Assembly: GCA_021737115.1 (NCBI GenBank) | Contig: JAIPER010000181.1 | Span: 1-7,277, forward strand | Origin: Desulfohalobiaceae bacterium | GTDB lineage: Bacteria; Desulfobacterota; Desulfovibrionia; Desulfovibrionales; Desulfothermaceae | Length of the DNA stretch: 7,277 nucleotides | Direction of reading: 5' to 3' | Part shown: one piece after another, positions 1 through 5,481 of the stretch | How positions within the stretch are numbered: the first letter of the stretch is position 1 | How the letters are laid out: every line of letters starts with the position of its first letter | Notes under the pieces: generated by a model | Databases searched by the model: none | Told to the model about the DNA's origin: nothing | The model's input: the letters and a program-made list of their open reading frames with translations, nothing else | Program-made: the position numbers and the translations under genes

Positions 1-1239
1 GACGACGGCGCCACCTTCCAGGTCAGCCTGGGAGCGGCCCTGGAAAGCCTCTTCAAGGCCCTGTCCGCCAAGAACGATCTCGGCGTGCACACCCATTTCC
101 TAAGCGACGGCATCATGCACCTGACCTCAATGGGTGTGACCAACAACAGGATGAAGGAGATCAACAAAGGGCAGACCGTTGCCGGCGCAGCCGTGGGAAG
201 CGACAATCTCTACGAATTCATCAACGACAACCCGGGGGTGACCTTCTATCCCTCCAACTATGTGAACAATCCTTCGATCATCGCTCAGCACGGGAACATG
301 GTGGCCATAAACGTGGCCCTGGCCATGGATCTGAGCGGCCAGACCGCAGCTGACGCCCTGCCCATCAACCATTTCACCGGCGTCTCCGGAATGATGGATT
401 TTATGCGGGGGGCCTGGCAGGCGGAAAAGGGCAAGTCGATTCTCATGTTCCCCTCCACCTCCGAAGACGGGACCAGGAGCAGGATCGTCCCGGCCCTGGA
501 CGACACCGCAGTGGCCATCCCCAGAAGCGACATCCATTACGTGGCCACGGAGTTCGGGGTGGTCAACCTCTTCGGCAAGACCCTGGAGGAACGGGCCCTG
601 GCCCTGATCAGCATCGCCCATCCTGACTTCAGGGACGAGCTCTTTGTCCGGGCCGGGGAGCTCGGCCTGATCAGCTCAAGCCGGCGGGCGGACGAATCGC
701 TGCACGGGGTCTATCCGGTCCGCCTGGAGGAATCGCAAACCATCAACGGACAGGAGATCCTCTTCAGACCGGCCAAGCCGGTGGACGGCCGTCTCATTCA
801 GGAACACTTCTACGGTCTGGACAATCTGGATGTCATCAGCCGCTTCCTGCACCAAAAAAGCCGTTTTCCGAGAAAGGAGGTTTCGCCTCTGTATGAGGTG
901 GACTACATCACCAACCTGACCCTCGTGGCCGTGACCGGGGAGGTGGGCTATGAACGGGTCATCGCCGTAGGCGGGTATCAACTCGAACCCGGAACCAATC
1001 TGGCCGAGCTCTCCTTTTCAGTGGTCAGGGACTGGCAGGGACACGGGCTGGGCACCATCATTCAGGCCAAACTGGCCGAAGTGGCCCGGGAAAACAACAT
1101 CAAAGGCCTGGTGGCCTACGTCACCCCGGAAAACAGGGCCATGATCACCCTCTTCAAAAAGCTTCCCTTTCAGGTCACATCTCTTTTAGAACCGCCCCAT
1201 CTGGTCAAGCTGCAGATTTTGTTCAACGAGCCGCTGTAA
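1..1239 (+). CDS. Acetyl-CoA hydrolase/transferase-like protein fused to GNAT acetyltransferase (5' end missing)
   Basis: The reading frame is open from the first base, so this is the last 412 residues of a longer protein. Residues 1 to about 230 match the C-terminal half of the acetyl-CoA hydrolase / 4-hydroxybutyrate CoA-transferase family (family I fold): LGVHT...SDG at 27-36, INDNPGV, YVNNPSIIAQ, DFMRGA, SRIVP, DIHYVATEFGVVNLFGK and IAHPDFRDEL. From about 252 to 405 it is a GNAT domain with the acetyl-CoA pyrophosphate-binding loop Q-G-H-G-L-G at 346-351 and a following PENRAM segment. Family members normally read HTE at the catalytic glutamate; here it is HTH (His32, codon 94-96). The oxyanion-region motif GVGGQ(V)DF reads GVSGMMDF. 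CoA-transfer or hydrolase activity is therefore doubtful, and the first half may only bind CoA or acyl-CoA for the GNAT domain. Such fusions are annotated as bifunctional proteins in bacterial genomes; the substrate cannot be told from the sequence. The stop is TAA. Confidence 0.88.
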   Translation, partial: DDGATFQVSLGAALESLFKALSAKNDLGVHTHFLSDGIMHLTSMGVTNNRMKEINKGQTVAGAAVGSDNLYEFINDNPGVTFYPSNYVNNPSIIAQHGNMVAINVALAMDLSGQTAADALPINHFTGVSGMMDFMRGAWQAEKGKSILMFPSTSEDGTRSRIVPALDDTAVAIPRSDIHYVATEFGVVNLFGKTLEERALALISIAHPDFRDELFVRAGELGLISSSRRADESLHGVYPVRLEESQTINGQEILFRPAKPVDGRLIQEHFYGLDNLDVISRFLHQKSRFPRKEVSPLYEVDYITNLTLVAVTGEVGYERVIAVGGYQLEPGTNLAELSFSVVRDWQGHGLGTIIQAKLAEVARENNIKGLVAYVTPENRAMITLFKKLPFQVTSLLEPPHLVKLQILFNEPL

Positions 1240-1347
1240 GCCTGCTTCCCTTTTATTGACATCCTGGAGCGCTCGGGAGTAGAGTTCTGTTTTTCAGGTC
1301 CTTTGAAAGACCGAAATTGAATTCAAAAGCCGGAAATCTGAATTTCT

Positions 1348-1363
1348 CCGGAGTCGCCTCCGG
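1348..1363. repeat. Short GC-rich inverted repeat (6-bp stem, TCGC loop)
   Basis: CCGGAG-TCGC-CTCCGG forms a perfect 6-bp hairpin about 110 bases after the CoA-transferase/GNAT stop and just before the promoter candidate. The sequence that follows is GTTATATT, not a clean T-tract. It could be a weak terminator of the upstream gene or an element near the isc promoter; the sequence does not decide. Confidence 0.35.
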
Positions 1364-1369
1364 GTTATA

Positions 1370-1398
1370 TTGACAACTCGTAACAGGAGTCATACCAT
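1370..1398 (+). promoter_or_regulatory. Sigma-70-type promoter candidate for the iscU gene
   Basis: A perfect -35 TTGACA (1370-1375) is followed after exactly 17 bases by TACCAT (1393-1398), which matches four of six -10 positions. The spacer contains ACTC-N7-GAGT (1376-1390), a possible operator inside the promoter, as would suit an Rrf2/IscR-type repressor; no such regulator is encoded in the window. The predicted 5' leader is about 70 bases. A second TTGACA lies at 1256-1261 with TAGAGT 18 bases later and is a weaker alternative. Confidence 0.45.
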
Positions 1399-1442
1399 AG
1401 GATTTTCGATAAATGAAAACCTCAATTTATGACGCCCGTAAG

Positions 1443-1460
1443 TATAATTCATGAGTTATA
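1443..1460. promoter_or_regulatory. Imperfect 18-bp palindrome directly upstream of the iscU ribosome binding site
   Basis: TATAATTCATGAGTTATA is symmetric at 16 of 18 positions around the central CATG. It has no loop, so it suits a dimeric DNA-binding protein better than an RNA hairpin. It lies in the predicted leader, a few bases before the AGGAG, where bound protein could block elongation or a downstream start. The first six bases also read TATAAT but no -35 box stands at the right distance. Confidence 0.35.
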
Positions 1461-1463
1461 AAC

Positions 1464-1468
1464 AGGAG
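1464..1468 (+). promoter_or_regulatory. Ribosome binding site that fixes the iscU start at 1477
   Basis: AGGAG stands 8 bases before the ATG at 1477 but only 2 bases before the in-frame ATG at 1471. The 1477 start gives the N-terminus MYNEVVMDHF, the usual beginning of IscU/NifU scaffolds, so 1477 is preferred. Confidence 0.7.
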
Positions 1469-1476
1469 ATATGATC

Positions 1477-1989
1477 ATGTATAATGAAGTCGTGATGGAT
1501 CACTTCAAAAACCCCAGAAATGTGGGCGAAATTGAAGACGCGGACGGTATCGGCGAGGTCGGAAACCCATTGTGCGGGGATATGATGACCATTTACCTCA
1601 AGATCAAAGACGAGCGCATCGAGGATATCAAGTTCAAGACCTTCGGCTGCGGCTCGGCCATAGCCGTCTCCAGCATGTTGACCGAGATCGCTTCCGGCAA
1701 GACCCTAGAAGAGGCCAAGAACATCTCGAACAAGGATGTGGCCAATGCCCTGGAGGGTCTGCCCAAAAACAAGCTCCACTGCTCCAACCTGGGTGCCGAC
1801 GCTCTGCACATGGCCATCCAGGACTACGAGGACAAAAAGTACGGAAAATCACGGAGCGAACCCAAGGACAAGGAAGAACACCAACACGCATCCGGGGATA
1901 ATTGCTACTGCCCCTACTGTGATGTTGAACTTGGGGAAAGCGCAACTTTTTGTGAAGCCTGCCAGCGGGATCTCGAAGAGGAACATTGA
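1477..1989 (+). CDS. iscU: IscU/NifU-type Fe-S cluster assembly scaffold with C-terminal zinc-ribbon-like tail
   Basis: A 170-residue cytoplasmic scaffold on which [2Fe-2S]/[4Fe-4S] clusters are built before transfer to target proteins. All three cluster-ligand cysteines of the family are present: Cys33 in NPLCGD (with the neighbouring Asp35), Cys58 in TFGCGSAIA and Cys102 in KLHCSNLGADAL. The IscU fold ends near residue 122; a charged linker (123-142) leads to a CPYC...CEAC pair (145-148 and 159-162), a predicted small zinc ribbon or rubredoxin-like knuckle not found in E. coli IscU. The HscA-chaperone recognition motif LPPVK reads LPKNK (95-99), so HscA/HscB dependence is doubtful. There is no SufU-type insertion and no NifU ferredoxin or Nfu domain. 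The next gene encodes the IscS-like partner, the classical pairing. NifU-like scaffold is an equally fair name. Confidence 0.93.
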   Translation: MYNEVVMDHFKNPRNVGEIEDADGIGEVGNPLCGDMMTIYLKIKDERIEDIKFKTFGCGSAIAVSSMLTEIASGKTLEEAKNISNKDVANALEGLPKNKLHCSNLGADALHMAIQDYEDKKYGKSRSEPKDKEEHQHASGDNCYCPYCDVELGESATFCEACQRDLEEEH

Positions 1990-1994
1990 TTATC

Positions 1995-2033
1995 CAATTT
2001 GGGGCTCCAGGACCTCCCTAGAGCCCCAAATTG
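1995..2033 (+). terminator. 13-bp stem-loop between iscU and the iscS-like gene
   Basis: CAATTTGGGGCTC (1995-2007) pairs perfectly with GAGCCCCAAATTG (2021-2033) around a 13-base loop, starting 5 bases after the iscU stop. No T-tract follows at once; the nearest is AAAATTTTCTTTC from about 2043. It may be a partial terminator, or an mRNA processing or stabilising hairpin that lets the scaffold be made in excess over the second protein. The hairpin itself is certain; its role is inference. Confidence 0.6.
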
Positions 2034-2114
2034 AATACATGTAAAATTTTCTTTCAAAAAATCAAGCTCGTAAAACTAACCGCACCGGGCCAAAACATAC
2101 ACAGGTGATGCCAT

Positions 2115-3278
2115 ATGCTGAATCTCGACCACATCTCATCCAACCCCCTCCTGCCCGAAGTCAAGGAGGTCATGATCGACGCCGTGCAAAACGATTATCA
2201 CAACCCCTCCAGCCAGCACAAAGCCGGGGAGCAGGCAGCCGAAAAGATCGAATCCGCCCGGGAAGCAGTCGCCCGTTTGATCAATGCCAAGGACCCGAAA
2301 GAGGTCGTCTTCACCTCCTGCGGCACAGAATCGGTCAATCACGCAATAAAGGGCGTGGCCATGGCCAACAGGGACAAGGGCAACCATATCATCACCTCCA
2401 ACATCGAGCACAATTCCGTGGTCCGCAGCTTGAAGCGTCTCAAGTCCCAGGGCTTCAAGCTGACTTCCCTTCCGGTGGACACCAACGGCCAGGTCGACCC
2501 CGGGGCAGTGGAAGAGGCCATCACCGACAAGACCATCCTGGTCTCGGTCATGCACAGCAACAATGAAATCGGGACCCTGCAGCCCATTAAGGAAATCGGA
2601 GAGATCACCCGGAAAAAGAAGGTCGTTTTTCACTGTGATGCAGTGGATTCGGTGGGCATTCTCCCGGTGGACGTGCAGCTCTTGAACGCAGACCTGCTCA
2701 GTCTGGCCTCCAACACCTATTACGGCCCTACCGGTGTGGCCGGGCTGTATATCCGGAAGGGGGTCAAGGTCTTTCCCCTGCTCGAAGGCGGGGCCCAGGA
2801 AAACAACAAGCGGGGCGGCACGGAGAACCTGATCGGGATCATCGGCATGGGCAAGGCCGCGGAACTGGCCTTCAGGGACATGGACAAGCGTCTTGAGCAC
2901 TTACAGAACCTGAAAAAACATTTTCTTGCCGAGCTGCCCAAATACATCGATGAGTATCTGATCAACACCACCCCGGATCGCAGTCTCCCCAATCTGATCT
3001 CCCTGTCCGTCAAATACATCGAGGGCGAAAGCGTGATGCTCATGCTGGATGAAGACGACATCGGGATCTCGACCAAGTCGGCCTGCGCCTCGGGTTCACT
3101 GCGGGCCTCTCATGTCCTGGTCTCCCTAGGACTCAGCCATGCCGACGCCCAGGGCACCCTGGTGGTTTCCTTCGGGCTGGATAACACCCTCCAGGACATC
3201 GACCGCTTCCTGAATTCACTGAAACACACGGTCGAAACCCTGCGCAACATGTCGCCGCTTTACAAGAAGAAAGCGTAA
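2115..3278 (+). CDS. iscS: IscS/NifS-like class V aminotransferase-fold protein lacking the PLP lysine
   Basis: This 387-residue protein aligns over its full length with group I cysteine desulfurases. Kept features are TSCGTES (67-73), His99 in IEH, NNEIG (149-153), Asp175 in CDA, GG...RGGTEN (225-238) and the mobile-loop cysteine Cys324 in KSACASGS. The PLP Schiff-base lysine is missing: the usual SGHKIYGPKG reads ASNTYYGPTG, putting Asn200-Thr201 (codon ACC, 2715-2717) where His-Lys belongs. The substrate-carboxylate arginine of LRFSLGR is also gone (LVVSFGL, Val350), the PLP-stacking-region Gln of DATQSVG is Asp178, and the N-terminal DNNATT is DHISSN. Normal desulfurase chemistry is therefore unlikely. 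A. fulgidus IscS is a recalled precedent: a structurally studied homologue without this lysine that still binds IscU. AGGTG stands 7 bases before the ATG. The context right after iscU supports a role in Fe-S assembly. Confidence 0.9.
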   Translation: MLNLDHISSNPLLPEVKEVMIDAVQNDYHNPSSQHKAGEQAAEKIESAREAVARLINAKDPKEVVFTSCGTESVNHAIKGVAMANRDKGNHIITSNIEHNSVVRSLKRLKSQGFKLTSLPVDTNGQVDPGAVEEAITDKTILVSVMHSNNEIGTLQPIKEIGEITRKKKVVFHCDAVDSVGILPVDVQLLNADLLSLASNTYYGPTGVAGLYIRKGVKVFPLLEGGAQENNKRGGTENLIGIIGMGKAAELAFRDMDKRLEHLQNLKKHFLAELPKYIDEYLINTTPDRSLPNLISLSVKYIEGESVMLMLDEDDIGISTKSACASGSLRASHVLVSLGLSHADAQGTLVVSFGLDNTLQDIDRFLNSLKHTVETLRNMSPLYKKKA

Positions 3279-3434
3279 ACACCATATCTCCTTTGCTTGT
3301 GCCAAAGAAAGTGTTACCCTTGTTTAAGCTGTTTGTATAAAATATCCAACCTTTGGAGTACGGGAAAGAGCTCTGAAAATTGTGTCTGCAGGGCTACGGG
3401 CCGATGGATCGAAAATCCTCCCATTCTCCCCTGC

Positions 3435-3752
3435 TCACAGCCCGGTGCAGTAAACCCTGATCTGCTCCAGGAATCCGGCCCGGTCGGTATACAAAGTGAT
3501 CCAGAACGACCTGCCTGAAGTCTTTTTCCGATCCCTGAAGGCCGGTCTGTCCCCAAGGGCCTTCCAGAAGATTTGACCACTGGCCTGTCCGGTGGCATAG
3601 CCGGTCTCGAAGACCAGCTCGACCCCGGCCCGCTGCACCGTTTCCGGGTTGAGGCCCTGCTCCTCGGCCAGGGTCCCCAGGCCGCCGGTGAAGCCTTCTT
3701 CAGCCAGCACGCCGCCGAAATCGAAGAGTATCCATTTCACTGCACAGGGCAT
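3435..3752 (-). pseudogene. Decayed N-terminal fragment of a HAD-family hydrolase
   Basis: The minus strand begins with a good ribosome binding site (AAGGAG, 3760-3765, 7 bases before ATG) and WILFDFGGVLAEEGF, HAD motif I with nucleophile Asp11; the FDFGGV variant, with glycine at the second aspartate, is common in HAD-IA relatives. Similarity to HAD hydrolases runs to about FWKAL (62-66). Then the frame is lost: the expected continuation (TGLQGSEKDFRQVVLDHF...YRP) is found in another frame at 3481-3546, and the original frame resumes with GFLEQIR before a TGA at 3435. Motifs II to IV of a roughly 200-residue hydrolase are absent, and I could not find them in the remaining 150 bases. Two frameshifts plus loss of the 3' part mark it as a remnant; a sequencing error could explain a shift but not the missing end. 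Confidence 0.65.
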
Positions 3753-3932
3753 CGTGTTTCTCCTTTATTCCTGCTCTTGAGACTCTGGAATGAAAATTTT
3801 CAACCCAAAGACTCAATCTGAATCCGCAATACTGTCTTTCCACGAAGACTCTGATGGACAAATCGCTGCAAAATGAAGCCGATAGATCTACACGTTAACA
3901 TATCCCACTTTATAAAAAAGGGTTCGTTTTGT
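3753..3932. other. Intergenic region without recognisable gene
   Basis: This stretch lies downstream of the aminotransferase gene and upstream of the HAD remnant, both on the minus strand. I see no coding similarity and no convincing terminator: CCC-TTTTTTATAAAGT-GGG near 3902-3921 on the minus strand is too weak a stem. With 3279-3434, which likewise shows only a poor AACAC...GTGTT pairing after the iscS-like stop, about 650 bases here lack an intact gene. Confidence 0.5.
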
Positions 3933-5252
3933 CTACCCGCCCCAGCCTTTATAAGCAGCGACCTGTTCATCAGAGACAACCCCTGCGAGGACATCGCTAA
4001 TCGCCTGATCCAGAATGTCCACTCCTTCATCTGCCTGGGCTCTACTTAATGTGAGCGGCGGAGTGAGCTCAAGGACATTTCCGCTCAAGCCGACGTAGTA
4101 TAGGACGAGGCCTAATTCAAAAGAACGGAATACGAGTTTGGCTGCTTCGATATCAGCCGGTTCCTTGGTCGAGCGGTCTCGCACGAGTTCCACCCCTAGC
4201 GCCAGACCACGACCGCGAACATCGCCGATGAGTAAATGCTTCTGTTTCAGGTCTTGTAACCGTTCAAGCAGATAGCCGCCCACATCGACGGCATTTTCGA
4301 GGAGCTTTTCCCGGTGAAGGGTCTGCAGTACGGCAAGACCGGCCGACGCCGAGACTGGATTACCGTGCAGGGTCTGCATGGCGAAAGCCGAAGCATGGTT
4401 CATGACTGTAGCCGGTCCGACAACTGCTGAAAGCGGCAGCCCACCTCCCAGCCCTTTGCCGAAAACAACAAAGTCCGGTTCAATATTGTCATGAATGTGA
4501 CAGCTGAACTCTCCGGTTCGTCCGCTGCCGACTTTCACTTCATCAGCCACCATATAGATACCATGTTCTTTGCATAGAGTTTCCAAGCGTTTCATAAAGC
4601 CTTCGGGCGGGACTATGAGTCCACCATCAGAAAGAATCGGTTCGAAGAATAGTGCAGCCACCTCGTGAGGTGGACAGTCTGTTGCGAAATGGTGCTTCAG
4701 CCTTTCGATGATAGTCTGTCCTGAATGGTCCCCATCAACGGGACGATACGGATCAGGGTACGGCAGGAGTAAGAGCCCCTCAGCCTTCTCGGCGTCCTGC
4801 TGAACCGTATGACCGGAAATGGCCATAGAGCCGGTAGTACAGCCATGATAGGCTCCGACAAAAGAAATGATGCGCTTTTTTCCGGTCGCCGCCATTACAG
4901 CCCGCAGCACTGCTTCGTTGGCATCGGATCCGGCGTGGCCTATCCAGACCCGCGCATCTTTGGCGCCCGAAACCAGTGGGATCAAGGCTTCGGCCAGTTC
5001 AATTGCCGGCTGATTGACCGCGGAAAGAATACTTGCGCCGGCAGGTGATCCCATGACCTCATTAATGGCTCGACGCAGGGCCGGATGCCCGTTGCCGAGG
5101 CTGGCCGCCCCCCAAGACGCTGAAAAATCAAGAAGCCGCCTCCCCTCTTCGTCAATAAGATAACAACCGCTGCCTCCGGTGATGGCTAAAGGGAAAAATC
5201 GAAGTTTTTGTAAGTTTGAAAGCGCATTCTCATCCCGTCTTAAGAGTGACAT
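3933..5252 (-). CDS. Class III PLP-dependent aminotransferase/racemase, isoleucine 2-epimerase-like
   Basis: A complete 439-residue fold-type I, class III (ornithine/GABA aminotransferase family) enzyme, cytoplasmic, of normal family length. Visible motifs in order: LDFSASWGAASLGNGHP (41-57), the phosphate-binding GHAGSDANEAV (105-115), AYHGCTTGS (134-142), EPILSDGG (204-211), ADEVKVGSGRTG with the pyridine-nitrogen aspartate Asp237, the Schiff-base lysine Lys266 in FGKGLGGGLPLSAVVG, and LHGNPVSASAG (295-305). Segments such as GSDAN, PYPDPYRP and DEVxxGxGRTG resemble Lactobacillus isoleucine 2-epimerase and related amino acid racemases as much as 4-aminobutyrate aminotransferases, so it may racemise or transaminate a branched, omega- or otherwise unusual amino acid. 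A strong GGAGG (5263-5267) stands 10 bases before the ATG. It is divergent from the HTH-DctP regulator, its likely controller. The substrate is unknown. Confidence 0.9.
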   Translation of the reverse strand: MSLLRRDENALSNLQKLRFFPLAITGGSGCYLIDEEGRRLLDFSASWGAASLGNGHPALRRAINEVMGSPAGASILSAVNQPAIELAEALIPLVSGAKDARVWIGHAGSDANEAVLRAVMAATGKKRIISFVGAYHGCTTGSMAISGHTVQQDAEKAEGLLLLPYPDPYRPVDGDHSGQTIIERLKHHFATDCPPHEVAALFFEPILSDGGLIVPPEGFMKRLETLCKEHGIYMVADEVKVGSGRTGEFSCHIHDNIEPDFVVFGKGLGGGLPLSAVVGPATVMNHASAFAMQTLHGNPVSASAGLAVLQTLHREKLLENAVDVGGYLLERLQDLKQKHLLIGDVRGRGLALGVELVRDRSTKEPADIEAAKLVFRSFELGLVLYYVGLSGNVLELTPPLTLSRAQADEGVDILDQAISDVLAGVVSDEQVAAYKGWGG

Positions 5253-5295
5253 GATCTTAGATCCTCCTTTTTTTCGTCAGATACTAGTTTTTTAT

Positions 5296-5301
5296 ATTAT
5301 A
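5296..5301 (-). promoter_or_regulatory. Possible -10 box of the aminotransferase promoter
   Basis: The minus strand reads TATAAT here, about 44 bases before the aminotransferase ATG. At 16 to 18 bases upstream I find no acceptable -35 box, so if this is the promoter it may need an activator. The surrounding DNA is so AT-rich that a chance match is quite possible. Confidence 0.25.
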
Positions 5302-5367
5302 TTTTAAAACAGAATTCCGGATATTTATTGAGGATTGAGCCCGGAAAATAAAAATTTAAGCATTTTT

Positions 5368-5396
5368 AAAATATGTGCTTGACATTAAAAATATGT
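5368..5396. repeat. Direct repeat AAAATATGT with 20-bp period across the -35 box
   Basis: AAAATATGT occurs at 5368-5376 and again at 5388-5396, exactly 20 bases apart, that is about two helical turns on the same DNA face. The two copies bracket the TTGACA at 5379-5384. This is the arrangement expected of a tandem operator for a repressor, and the adjacent HTH-DctP protein is the natural candidate. Confidence 0.45.
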
Positions 5397-5407
5397 TATC
5401 ATATAAA
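5379..5407 (+). promoter_or_regulatory. Near-consensus sigma-70 promoter of the HTH-DctP regulator
   Basis: TTGACA (5379-5384) and TATAAA (5402-5407) are separated by exactly 17 bases, eleven of twelve consensus positions. The predicted start point near 5414 gives a leader of roughly 68 bases. ATATG-TTAT-CATAT (5391-5404) is an inverted repeat overlapping the spacer and -10 box, so a bound protein would block RNA polymerase. Confidence 0.7.
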
Positions 5408-5425
5408 TTTTATCAAGTTTTTTAA

Positions 5426-5437
5426 TTATAATTATAA
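5426..5437. promoter_or_regulatory. Perfect 12-bp palindrome TTATAATTATAA in the regulator leader
   Basis: The sequence equals its own reverse complement and lies about 12 to 24 bases after the predicted transcription start. It could be a further operator. In DNA this AT-rich (5 G/C in the 60 bases 5401-5460) such palindromes also arise by chance. Confidence 0.3.
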
Positions 5438-5481
5438 CAAAAATTCTACTTAATTATTAATTTATGGTCTTGCGTTGATCT

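Noticed and set aside
127..621. Long open frame on the minus strand (164 codons) opposite the CoA-transferase/GNAT gene
   Set aside because: It is antisense to a well-conserved protein in GC-rich DNA, its residues look like a shadow translation (Gly/Asp/His/Val rich), and it has no family resemblance.
2136..2900. 254-codon minus-strand open frame opposite the iscS-like gene
   Set aside because: It lies fully within the conserved iscS-like frame, shows no recognisable motif, and is typical of antisense frames in high-GC genes.
2115..3278. iscS-like gene as a dead pseudogene
   Set aside because: The frame is full length with a good ribosome binding site, and most structural motifs including the mobile-loop cysteine are preserved; the replaced residues are confined to PLP and substrate contacts.
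3278..3315. Possible terminator after the iscS-like gene (AACAC...GTGTT with inner CTTTG...CAAAG)
   Set aside because: Two interrupted 5-bp stems and no T-tract are too weak to call a terminator.
3297..3518. 73-codon plus-strand open frame after the iscS-like gene
   Set aside because: It has no recognisable similarity or ribosome binding site and overlaps the HAD remnant on the other strand.
3780..3851. AGACTC present three times (3780, 3809, 3846)
   Set aside because: The spacings are irregular (29 and 37 bases) and the unit is only six bases, so chance is a sufficient explanation; not a CRISPR or iteron array.
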